Of a stretch of 9,723 bases of DNA, positions 1 to 5,791 are shown in pieces. The stretch comes from Gammaproteobacteria bacterium (lineage in GTDB: Bacteria > Pseudomonadota > Gammaproteobacteria > SZUA-229), in contig JAQICG010000271.1 in the NCBI GenBank assembly GCA_027858635.1, positions 1-9,723 on the forward strand, given 5' to 3'. Under the pieces are notes generated by a model. The model did no database searches, was not told the origin of the DNA, and saw nothing but the letters and a program-made list of their open reading frames with translations. How positions within the stretch are numbered: position 1 is the stretch's first letter; every line of letters starts with the position of its first letter. A program made the position numbers and the translations under genes.

Positions 1-2
1 TG

Positions 3-38
3 GAAGAGCTGTTTCATGCGCTTAAAAAGCGGGACTAG
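3..38 (+). CDS. 3' end of an upstream gene (partial, unidentified)
   Basis: The third reading frame is open from the left edge and reads EELFHALKKRD before a TAG stop at 36-38. The charged, helical composition looks like a genuine protein C-terminus. The other two forward frames also stop within about 40 bases, so eleven codons cannot prove the frame. No family can be named. The DNA turns sharply AT-rich right after this stop, which fits the end of a gene. Confidence 0.35.
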   Translation, partial: EELFHALKKRD

Positions 39-339
39 GTGAAATACTTTTTCATAACTACCTCGTATAAAAAATGGCTATTGAGTTTTAATTTGATGTT
101 AATGGTAGCAATAACAATGAGTTGAGCGCATTAAGGAAGATGTTGTGCAGACTTGATGAATCATCAGTAAAAAATATTTATGGTTTTTTATAGAAAAATA
201 AGGTGATTTATCTGGACAATGATGGCTTGTTTTTATTGTGGTCATAAGTATAAAAAGTTACGCTACTAGCCATTAGCTTAGAATGACTTCAAGGAATCTC
301 CACTTTTTAGATTTGTTGATTAAAAAAGAAAAGGGGTAT
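39..339. other. AT-rich intergenic region, no supported gene
   Basis: About 300 bases with low GC and no convincing gene. It contains a short perfect inverted repeat, TGATG-AAT-CATCA at 154-166, and an A/T-only repeat, TAAAAAA...TTTTTTA, just after it. A TATAAA at 249-254 lies 16 bases after TTGTTT at 227-232. This could be a weak sigma70 promoter for the rightward small-protein genes, but the -35 match is poor. Peptides of 15-17 codons starting near 140 and 219 can be read but have no support. Confidence 0.4.
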
Positions 340-456
340 ATGTTATTCGAGAAATTTTTAACAATGACGGGTTATTGCTGTCTTTGTTTTTTCGGTGTTA
401 AAACTGTGGTCGTTTATGTCGTTTCTTATGTAGTTGTACTTCTCGGTACGCAATAA
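340..456 (+). CDS. possible small single-helix membrane peptide (38 aa)
   Basis: ATG at 340 opens a 38-codon frame ending in TAA at 454-456. A purine-rich stretch (AAAAGGGG, 329-336) lies just before the start and could serve as ribosome binding site, though the spacing is tight. The product begins MLFEKFLTM. It then has a Cys-rich hydrophobic patch (GYCCLCFFGV, about residues 11-20) and a Val-rich stretch (VVVYVVSYVVVLL, about 23-35), enough for one membrane helix, ending GTQ. It is followed after 20 bases by the DUF3185-type gene in the same direction and could be its upstream partner or a leader peptide. I do not recognise a family. In AT-rich DNA a hydrophobic frame of this length may arise by chance. 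Confidence 0.35.
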   Translation: MLFEKFLTMTGYCCLCFFGVKTVVVYVVSYVVVLLGTQ

Positions 457-476
457 TTATTCTTCAGGAGATTGAT

Positions 477-686
477 ATGGCAAATGGTTCAAATGTTACA
501 TTAAGGGTTGTTGGTCTAGCTCTGCTGGTTGTTGGTATTGGTCTGGCATTATGGGGTTATCAATTATCGGAGTCTGTAGGTTCGCAGGTAACTGAAGCGC
601 TGACAGGTGCAGAGTCAGATAAAATAATGGCGCTCTATATTAGTGGCGCGGTCAGCTTTGTTGTTGGTCTCTTCCTTATTAAATAG
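477..686 (+). CDS. DUF3185-type small two-helix membrane protein
   Basis: A 69-residue protein with two hydrophobic helices, about residues 9-27 (VVGLALLVVGIGLALWGYQL region) and 51-68. They are separated by a polar loop with the pattern GYQLSESVGSQVTEALTG, then SDK. This arrangement and length match the DUF3185 family of small bacterial inner-membrane proteins, whose role is unknown. The start is supported by AGGAG at 466-470, six bases before the ATG. The gene lies 15 bases upstream of the GlsB-type gene, so the two are probably co-transcribed. Such proteins are often found near other small stress-related membrane proteins. Any stress role here is inference from that company. Family assignment is by pattern recognition, not by search. 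Confidence 0.75.
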   Translation: MANGSNVTLRVVGLALLVVGIGLALWGYQLSESVGSQVTEALTGAESDKIMALYISGAVSFVVGLFLIK

Positions 687-701
687 AAAATTGGAGGCAT
701 C

Positions 702-953
702 ATGGATATAGAAAGATTGATTATAATTTTAGCTATTGGTGCATTAGCGGGATGGCTGGCGGGCAACATAATGAAAGGCCGCGGATTCGGCGTTGTCGGC
801 AATATTATTGTAGGAATTGTGGGGGCCGTACTGGGCGGTTTTCTCTTCAGCCTGCTCGGGATATCAGCGGGCGGTCTAATCGGTTCGTTAATCACCGCCA
901 CGGTGGGCGCTGTAGTTCTGTTGTATCTCGTTAGCCTGGTGAAGAGAATTTAG
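702..953 (+). CDS. GlsB/YeaQ/YmgE-family stress-associated membrane protein
   Basis: An 83-residue, Gly-rich, very hydrophobic protein with three predicted membrane helices at about residues 5-22, 28-49 and 56-79. The family signatures are visible: GALAGWLAG near 13-21 and GNIIVGIVGAVLGG at 33-46, followed by a third Gly/Ala helix and the basic tail KRI. The length is typical of the transglycosylase-associated family (GlsB, YeaQ, YmgE). Its members are induced by envelope, acid or general stress in several bacteria, with no biochemical activity established. GGAGG at 693-697, four bases before the ATG, supports the start. Its position 15 bases after the DUF3185-type gene suggests a shared mRNA. 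Confidence 0.88.
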   Translation: MDIERLIIILAIGALAGWLAGNIMKGRGFGVVGNIIVGIVGAVLGGFLFSLLGISAGGLIGSLITATVGAVVLLYLVSLVKRI

Positions 954-1006
954 CCTTATGGCTTCATATATTTTCCCGATGGTGCAATCGCGGTTCATGC
1001 TACTAT

Positions 1007-1035
1007 AAAAAAAGAGGTATGCATCTGTATGCCTC
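1007..1035 (-). terminator. hairpin with T tract on the minus strand, upstream of the PA2779-type gene
   Basis: GAGGTATGC (1014-1022) can pair with GTATGCCTC (1027-1035) around a four-base loop, giving nine pairs including two G-T wobbles. Seven A residues at 1007-1013 flank it, so read on the minus strand the hairpin is followed by seven T residues, the layout of an intrinsic terminator. On the plus strand no T run follows. There it would act at most as a leader hairpin just before the ribosome binding site (GGAAGG, 1042-1047) of the next gene. No minus-strand gene that needs a terminator is visible nearby. Confidence 0.4.
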
Positions 1036-1057
1036 AATTACGGAAGGTTATTTCATA

Positions 1058-1444
1058 ATGATTTTATTTAAACGTACACTAACCCTGTTTTTATCTCTTG
1101 CGCTTATCAGCGTATCTCTGGGCAATGTCCAGGCGGCCGTTGTTTCCAATGATCAGGTTATTCTTAAAACCCAGCAGGTAGAAGATAAGGCTACTCTGCT
1201 GCAAGCTGTTCAGCGTGAAGACGTGCAGCAGCAACTTTCCAGCATGGGTGTCAGCACTGCCGATGTAGAAAGTCGCATCAATCAAATGACGCATGAAGAA
1301 ATCGCCCAGCTCAATCTGCACATGGCGGAATTACCTGCCGGTGAAGGTGTGCTCGGTACTATTGTTCTCATTTTTATTGTCCTTGTGATTACTGACGTGA
1401 TCGGCGCAACTGACATCTTCCCATTCGTTCATCCTGTTAACTAA
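1058..1444 (+). CDS. PA2779-family secreted/membrane protein
   Basis: The start is placed at ATG 1058, ten bases after GGAAGG (1042-1047), because the 128-residue product then begins with a clean signal peptide: KR at 5-6, a hydrophobic core at 7-22 and a cleavage-like VQA-A at about 24-27. An in-frame ATG at 1019 would add 13 residues before it and lies in a hairpin. The mature part is a polar, Gln-rich, probably helical segment (about 30-90). A short PAGEGVLG linker (93-100) leads into a hydrophobic segment (about 99-116). The tail, with ITDVIGATDIFPF, resembles the conserved end of the PA2779 family. Function is unknown. It is directly followed (19-base gap) by a PA2778-family cysteine peptidase, the same pairing as in Pseudomonas. 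A partner or substrate relationship is plausible but inferred. Confidence 0.8.
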   Translation: MILFKRTLTLFLSLALISVSLGNVQAAVVSNDQVILKTQQVEDKATLLQAVQREDVQQQLSSMGVSTADVESRINQMTHEEIAQLNLHMAELPAGEGVLGTIVLIFIVLVITDVIGATDIFPFVHPVN

Positions 1445-1463
1445 TTAGAGGGCCCTACAGTGA

Positions 1464-2429
1464 ATGAGAGCATTAATCCTGCTCATCTCTCTGCTGGCTC
1501 TCAGCAGTTGTGCATCAACACCGCAAAGCAGACTGATTCGGACTAGCCCTCCGGATTTTCTGCCGATGGCGGTTGAGCTGGTCAATACGCCGTTTTATCC
1601 TCAGACAGCGTATCAGTGCGGTCCTGCCGCACTGGCTACCCTGCTTGAGTTTCATGGCGTCGAAACATCGCCCGATGAATTGTCCCGTCAAATTTATATC
1701 CCCGGTCGCAAAGGCAGCCTGCAAATTGAGATGACCGCAGCCGCTCGACGCCATGAAATGCTGCCCTATGCATTAGAGCCGAAAATACTCGATATTTTTA
1801 CGGAAGTCGCGGCAGGCAACCCGGTGCTGGTCTTGCAGAATCTCAGTTTTGAATGGTATCCGCAGTGGCATTATGCCGTGGTGGTTGGCTATGATATCGA
1901 CCGCCAGGAAATCACGCTTCGTTCCGGCACCACCCGGCGCTGGACGACGCCGTTTAAGGTTTTTGAACGCACCTGGCAACGCGCGCAATTCTGGGCGCTG
2001 GCCATGGTGCCGGTGGGTGAAATACCCAAAACCGCAAAGCCACTGCCTTACCTGAAAACCGCGTACGCTTTCGAGGAAACAGGGCATCCGGAACTCGCCC
2101 TCAAAGCCTACCGTTCAGCGAGCCGACAATGGCCGGATGTTGCCGATACATGGTTGACGCTGGGGAATATGCTTTTGCATAGGCAAAACTGGTCTGAAGC
2201 TGTTCAGGCATTCCGCACAGCAACCCGTCTTGATGCCGGGTCATCGATCGGCTGGAATAATCTGGCGTATGCGCTGCACGGTTATGGTTGCGCTGCTCAG
2301 GCAAAGCGAGCGTTGCAATGCGGGTTGAAAACAGCGCCGGATGATGAAAACCTGCTGGATTCCTGGCGGGAGCTATCGGTGCCTTCGGTTAATAGCGATC
2401 ATACCGGATGTCCGCTGGTACAGTGTTGA
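1464..2429 (+). CDS. PA2778-family C39-like cysteine peptidase lipoprotein with TPRs
   Basis: A 321-residue predicted lipoprotein. A short hydrophobic leader ends in the lipobox LSSC with Cys16 as the lipidation site. A papain-fold C39-like domain covers about residues 38-185: Cys52 in QCGPAAL with a preceding Gln47 for the oxyanion hole, and His136 in WHYAVVVGYD. Where many C39 peptidases have Asp after the next strand, this protein has LRSG (152-155), so the third catalytic residue is not obvious. Residues about 193-300 form two or three TPR helix pairs (for example WLTLGNML...WSEAVQAFRTATRL, then WNNLAYAL), suggesting protein binding. The C-terminus is Cys-rich (Cys276, 286, 316, 321). Likely location is the periplasmic side of a membrane. 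GAGG at 1448-1451 precedes the start. It follows the PA2779-type gene by 19 bases, so the two are very likely one operon. The substrate is unknown. Confidence 0.85.
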   Translation: MRALILLISLLALSSCASTPQSRLIRTSPPDFLPMAVELVNTPFYPQTAYQCGPAALATLLEFHGVETSPDELSRQIYIPGRKGSLQIEMTAAARRHEMLPYALEPKILDIFTEVAAGNPVLVLQNLSFEWYPQWHYAVVVGYDIDRQEITLRSGTTRRWTTPFKVFERTWQRAQFWALAMVPVGEIPKTAKPLPYLKTAYAFEETGHPELALKAYRSASRQWPDVADTWLTLGNMLLHRQNWSEAVQAFRTATRLDAGSSIGWNNLAYALHGYGCAAQAKRALQCGLKTAPDDENLLDSWRELSVPSVNSDHTGCPLVQC

Positions 2430-2433
2430 AAAG

Positions 2434-2454
2434 ATAGTTGACAGTTAAAAGCTT
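2434..2454 (+). repeat. family A repeat, truncated left half
   Basis: ATAGTTGACAGTTAAAAGCTT matches the left arm and centre of the full family A palindrome at 8107-8182, but with one 7-bp unit instead of two and one substitution (GAC for GGC). It begins five bases after the stop codon of the PA2778-type gene. The right half is missing: from 2456 the sequence continues directly as the family B inverted repeat. Confidence 0.7.
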
Positions 2455-2455
2455 C

Positions 2456-2646
2456 AGTCCGCGAAGAACGCCAAAAACGCGACTAAAATGCCGGGAGCAT
2501 TTTGAACGCACACAGTGCGGCCCGTAGGGTGCAGCGCAGGATTGCGCGTAGTAAAAGGACTAAAACAAATAATGTAAATGATTTTTTCGCGTCCTTGGCG
2601 TTCTTCGCGGACTAAGCATTTGTTTTTATCTGCGTCCTTCGCGGAC
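2456..2646. repeat. family B inverted-repeat element, copy 1, with internal insert
   Basis: The left arm AGTCCGCGAAGAACGCC (2456-2472) is the perfect reverse complement of 2597-2613, and the match continues imperfectly to about 2483 and 2588. The right flank (2614-2633, with TTTGTTTTTATCTGCGT) matches the right side of copy 2 at 9684-9706. The flank then diverges into GTCC-TTCGC-GGAC (2634-2646). The centre carries about 70 extra bases absent from copy 2, flanked by GACTAAAA at 2481-2488 and 2558-2565. These extra bases are more GC-rich and include two small hairpins (AAAATGC...GCATTTT, 2485-2503; GCGCA-GGAT-TGCGC, 2534-2547). The element lies between two convergent genes, so the transcribed hairpin could act as a two-way terminator or mRNA-end stabiliser. 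That role is inferred. Confidence 0.8.
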
Positions 2647-3399
2647 GAGTGTTGTTATCCGTTCTTCTGTATAACTTGCCAGTTCCACGGGGCTCATGTT
2701 TTGGGGGTCGATGGGTTCGAGAAAGTGCAGTTCAGCGGTGAGGTTTTTCGCGGCCATGACATTTTTGACAGATTCCATAAAGCGGGTGTTGCCAGTGTAT
2801 AGCACCGCTGCATCTACCGGGTTGCCCTTGTTGTCGGGATACCGAATTGCCACGGGCTGGATCAGGCATTGTGCATCTATGGCACTTTGCATCAGGCGAC
2901 CGTGAAAGCGTTTGATGTTGCCGTCCGAAGTGGTGCCTTCCGGGAACAGCACCACGTGCTGATCATCGCGCAGAGTCTGCTGCATTATCCTGTTGGCGTT
3001 GGCCGAAGCGGATTTTGTGCCACGCGGTATATAGAGCGTGCCGGCTCTGTTCGCCAGCCAGCCGAAGACCGGCCAGTCTTTGACTTCGGCCTTGGATAAA
3101 AATCGCACCGGTAAGCGGCTGCCGATGAGGTGGATGTCGAGCCAGGAAAGATGGTTGGCAATAATCAGCGTAGCGCTGTCGGCGGCGGTGCCGTAAATAT
3201 GGACCTTTATACCCAGAGCCTGAAGTAGCCGCTGATGCCACCAACAGGTCAGGCGGCTGGCCAGTCCCCGGCGCGGCATGGTTCCGCGTTGCACGATAAG
3301 TGTCAGGAGCGAACCTAAAATAATCAACAATATTAGTAATGCAGAGCGGTAGCTGATGCGGATCATCGTCATTATTTTTGTGGGTTCGGGTTTATGCAC
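2626..3399 (-). CDS. lysophospholipid acyltransferase family protein (PlsC-like)
   Basis: A 257-residue protein of the PlsC/LPLAT fold, which transfers acyl groups from acyl-CoA or acyl-ACP to lysophospholipids, lysophosphatidate or related acceptors at the inner membrane. An N-terminal hydrophobic helix spans about residues 19-36. The catalytic motif NHLSWLD (82-88) supplies His83 and Asp88. Then come YIPRGT (123-128, the conserved Arg block), FPEGTTSDG (152-160) and a later QPVAIRY block (181-187). The start is uncertain: no good ribosome binding site precedes ATG 3399, and ATGs at 3372 or 3366 would fit the usual short basic N-terminus better. The last residues, REGRR, and the TAA stop are encoded inside the family B repeat, so the native C-terminus has probably been altered. 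It is 81 bases after nadC on the same strand. The acceptor substrate cannot be told from sequence. Confidence 0.88.
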   Translation of the reverse strand: MHKPEPTKIMTMIRISYRSALLILLIILGSLLTLIVQRGTMPRRGLASRLTCWWHQRLLQALGIKVHIYGTAADSATLIIANHLSWLDIHLIGSRLPVRFLSKAEVKDWPVFGWLANRAGTLYIPRGTKSASANANRIMQQTLRDDQHVVLFPEGTTSDGNIKRFHGRLMQSAIDAQCLIQPVAIRYPDNKGNPVDAAVLYTGNTRFMESVKNVMAAKNLTAELHFLEPIDPQNMSPVELASYTEERITTLVREGRR

Positions 3400-3429
3400 G
3401 CAGCTTTAATTATTGGTTATATTTAAAAT

Positions 3430-3480
3430 ATAGTTGGCAGTTGGCAGTTAAAAATTGTTAACTCATGACTATTGTGACTG
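3430..3480. repeat. family A repeat, degenerate copy after nadC
   Basis: ATAGTTGGCAGTTGGCAGTT begins at 3430, identical to the left arm at 8110-8129. The centre is AGTTAA-AAATTG-TTAACT (3446-3463), a degraded version of the perfect 18-bp palindrome at 8126-8143. The right arm has decayed to the point that only ACTATTGTGACTG can be compared with the expected CTGCCAACTATG. The repeat ends at the nadC stop codon (3481-3483). A small palindrome, GTGAC-T-GTCAC (3474-3484), overlaps that stop. Confidence 0.65.
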
Positions 3481-4329
3481 TCACGCAAGACACAGTGATA
3501 AATCGACAGCCTTAATATCTTTGGTAAGCGCGCCGGTGGAGATAAAATTGACGCCGGTTTCGGCGATGTCACGAATGGTTGCCAGGGTTACATTGCCGGA
3601 GGCTTCGAGTTGGAGCTGACCGTTATTGAGTTTTACGGCGGCGCGTAATTCATCGAGGTTGAAGTTGTCCAGCAGTACGCGCGTGACCGGCGTGCCTATG
3701 GCCTGTTGCAGCTGTTCGAGATTCTCCACTTCGATTTCAATCAGGGTATCGGGATAGAGAAAGAAGGCCTCTTCGATGACGCCGGCGATAGAGCCGTGAG
3801 CGGCGATATGATTTTCCTTGATGAGAACGGCGTCGTACAGACCGATGCGGTGGTTCTGGCAGCCGCCGCAGGTGACTGCGTATTTTTGTGCCAGACGTAA
3901 GCCCGGACTAGTTTTGCGGGTGTCGAGTACGGTGGCGTCGGTGCCTGCTACCGCTTTTGCGTATTCAGCTGCGCGCGAGGCGGTGGCGGAGAGTGTTTGT
4001 AAAAAGTTGAGCGCGGCTCTCTCGCCGGTGAGGATGGAGCGGGTCGGGCCGCTCAGGCTGATGATGGTTTGCCCGGCTTCGACGCTGTCGCCGTCCTCCA
4101 CCTGCCATTCGGTCAAAACTTCGCTGTCGATCTGCCGGAACACTTCATCGAACCAGTCCATACCGCAAAGGGTGCAGGCTTCGCGACTGATGACGGTGGC
4201 AATGGCAATGTCATCGGCTGGAATCAGTTGGGCGGTGATGTCGCCGTCGCCAATATCTTCTTGCAGCGCAATTCTGACGTTATCTTCAATACTGCTTTGC
4301 GGTACGCTGAATAATAAGGGGGTCATCAT
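3481..4329 (-). CDS. nadC: nicotinate-nucleotide diphosphorylase (carboxylating), quinolinate phosphoribosyltransferase
   Basis: NadC converts quinolinate and PRPP to nicotinate mononucleotide, CO2 and pyrophosphate, the step that commits de novo NAD synthesis to the pyridine ring. The 282-residue product has the full set of cytosolic QPRTase signatures: an N-terminal alpha/beta sandwich with EDIGDGDIT (24-32), LTGERAALNFLQ (100-111), DTRKTSPGLR (136-145), KYAVTCGGCQNHRIGLYDAVLIKENH (149-174, PRPP/quinolinate-binding basic residues including His160, Arg161 and Lys171), LLDNF (219-223), LEASGNV (241-247) and STGALTK (264-270). The length is normal. The ATG at 4329 directly follows the argA stop (TAA then ATGATG, zero gap) and has no clear ribosome binding site of its own. 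Translation probably restarts from argA. A second ATG at 4326 is the only nearby alternative. Confidence 0.97.
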   Translation of the reverse strand: MMTPLLFSVPQSSIEDNVRIALQEDIGDGDITAQLIPADDIAIATVISREACTLCGMDWFDEVFRQIDSEVLTEWQVEDGDSVEAGQTIISLSGPTRSILTGERAALNFLQTLSATASRAAEYAKAVAGTDATVLDTRKTSPGLRLAQKYAVTCGGCQNHRIGLYDAVLIKENHIAAHGSIAGVIEEAFFLYPDTLIEIEVENLEQLQQAIGTPVTRVLLDNFNLDELRAAVKLNNGQLQLEASGNVTLATIRDIAETGVNFISTGALTKDIKAVDLSLCLA

Positions 4330-5673
4330 TTAGTCCAGGCTTAAACACAGCGCTTTTGATTTGCGCTGATAATTGTAAAGGGCCTTTTTTTCAACCGGCA
4401 GGTCGTCAGGTGAGATTTCCCTGAAACCTCTTTCCAGAAACCAGTGCGTGGTTTGTGTGGTGAGGGTGAACAGTTTCTCGATGTGCTGTTTGCGCGCCTG
4501 CCATTCGATGTGTTCCATCAGGTCGTTGCCCCGGCCAGGGCGCTGGTAGTCAGCGTGTACCGCCAGGCAGGCGAGTTCGGCAGCCTTTTCTTCGGGGAAT
4601 AAAAACAGCGCGGCGCAGGCGATAACCATGCTGTCGCGTTCGATGACGGTGAAGTCCTTGATGTCCAGTTCAAGCTGCTCGCGCGAACGCCGCACCAATA
4701 CGCCCTGTTCTTCCAGTGGTGTGATGAGCTCCATGATGCCGCCGATGTCATCGATGGTGGCGGTGCGCAGCCCTTCGTAGTTGCCGGCTGTGACCAGCGT
4801 GCCCACGCCATCGCGGCTGTAGAGCTCGAGCAGCAGCGCGCCATCGATGTCCCGGCTGACCATGTGCGCGCGTTTCACGCCCTTGCGGCAGGCGCGGGCG
4901 GCACTGTTGAGATGGCTTTGGGACAGGCTGTCATTGTGGTTATCCCCGCCGTGTTTCTGCTGCCATTGCTCGGCCTGCGTTGGGTTAAGCTGCGCCAGCA
5001 GATGACCGTTTTCATCGGTGACGCGGTTGTTCTCCATAATAAAAATCAGCTTGTCGGCGTGCAGGGCGATGGCGGTTTGAGTGGCGACATCTTCGGCGCG
5101 CAGGTTGAAGGTCTCGCCGGTGGGTGAATAGCCGATGGGTGAAATCAGCACCACATTTTTCTGTTCGAGCTGGTTGCTGATGGCTTTGGCATCGACATTT
5201 CTGACATTGCCGGTCTGGCCGAAATCGACGCCGTTATGAATGCCGTAAGGTTGGGCGGTAATAAAATTACCCGAAACCACGCGCACCGCCGCGCCCGCCA
5301 TCGGGGTATTGGGCAGCCCCATGGAAAGCTGGGCTTCAATGGCCATGCGTACCTGTCCCACGGCCTGTTCGACGCTGGGCATGTTTTCTGCGGGAGTGAC
5401 GCGCAGCTCATCGGAAAAGTCTGAATCCAGCCCCAGGGTTTTCAGCTGATTTTCGATTTGCGGGCGCGCGCCGTGCACCAGCACCAGACGCACGCCCAGA
5501 CTGCCGAGCAGGGCGATGTCGTGAATCAGGTGGGCAAAACTGGGGTGATCGACCGCCTCGCCGCCGAACAGGATGACAAAAGTACGGCCGCGATGGGTAT
5601 GGATGTAGGGTGCGGAGGCTCTGAACCAGTTGACGTGATCGGTGTTTATTTGATGATCGGGCATTTTTTTCAA
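4330..5673 (-). CDS. argA: amino-acid N-acetyltransferase (N-acetylglutamate synthase)
   Basis: ArgA acetylates glutamate with acetyl-CoA, the first step of arginine synthesis, and in gammaproteobacteria is classically feedback-inhibited by arginine. The product is 447 residues, close to E. coli ArgA. An amino-acid-kinase-like domain (about 28-285) has FVILFGGEAV (32-41), LVLVHGARPQI (64-73), MAGAAVRVVSGNF (125-137) and LISPIGYSPTGETFNL (176-191). It is joined to a C-terminal GNAT domain (about 302-447) with the acetyl-CoA loop QRPGRGND (377-384) and an ending NYQRKSKAL. The start is taken at TTG 5673, because GAGGA (5683-5687) lies nine bases before it. The ATG at 5664 would be 18 bases from that site and lacks its own. 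The gene is divergent from ilvD across 118 bases and appears to be the first gene of an argA-nadC unit. Confidence 0.95.
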   Translation of the reverse strand: MKKMPDHQINTDHVNWFRASAPYIHTHRGRTFVILFGGEAVDHPSFAHLIHDIALLGSLGVRLVLVHGARPQIENQLKTLGLDSDFSDELRVTPAENMPSVEQAVGQVRMAIEAQLSMGLPNTPMAGAAVRVVSGNFITAQPYGIHNGVDFGQTGNVRNVDAKAISNQLEQKNVVLISPIGYSPTGETFNLRAEDVATQTAIALHADKLIFIMENNRVTDENGHLLAQLNPTQAEQWQQKHGGDNHNDSLSQSHLNSAARACRKGVKRAHMVSRDIDGALLLELYSRDGVGTLVTAGNYEGLRTATIDDIGGIMELITPLEEQGVLVRRSREQLELDIKDFTVIERDSMVIACAALFLFPEEKAAELACLAVHADYQRPGRGNDLMEHIEWQARKQHIEKLFTLTTQTTHWFLERGFREISPDDLPVEKKALYNYQRKSKALCLSLD

Positions 5674-5791
5674 GTTGTTATGTCCTCAAAACACTCATTA
5701 AATTGTAATATACGTGTTTTCGCGTGGTGATACACAAAAAACCGATATTACTTGAATCCACTTCCTGAATATATAACAAGAGATTATTCCG
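5674..5791. promoter_or_regulatory. divergent argA/ilvD promoter region
   Basis: The 118 AT-rich bases must hold the start signals for both genes. A perfect 7-bp inverted repeat, AAAACAC (5688-5694) and GTGTTTT (5714-5720), spaced by 19 bases, is an operator-like element on the argA side. On the minus strand TTGTGT (5732-5737) and TATATT (5707-5712) with a 19-base spacer are the best, but weak, argA promoter match. The -10 would fall between the two repeat halves. For ilvD no good -35/-10 pair is seen; AAGAG (5778-5782) lies nine bases before its ATG. No ArgR-box palindrome is visible. Confidence 0.4.

Noticed and set aside
19..31. CGCTT-AAA-AAGCG hairpin as terminator at the left edge
   Set aside because: It lies within the presumed coding end and is not followed by a T run.
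224..240. Possible sigma54 promoter starting TGGC
   Set aside because: The second GC element is absent at the required spacing.
219..267. Short peptide with a CxxCxH pattern (MACFYCGHKYKK)
   Set aside because: Only about 15 codons with no ribosome binding site; likely chance.
2434..3480. CRISPR array from the repeated GTTGGCA sequences
   Set aside because: The units are 7-bp head-to-tail tandems in palindromes, with no spacers and no cas genes.
3846..3883. Thr instead of Arg in the NadC KYAVxCGG motif
   Set aside because: I recall this variant in other gammaproteobacterial NadC proteins, so it is not treated as unusual.
5752..5777. ArgR-box-like TGAAT pair upstream of ilvD and argA
   Set aside because: The two TGAAT are direct, not inverted, repeats, so they do not form an ArgR box.
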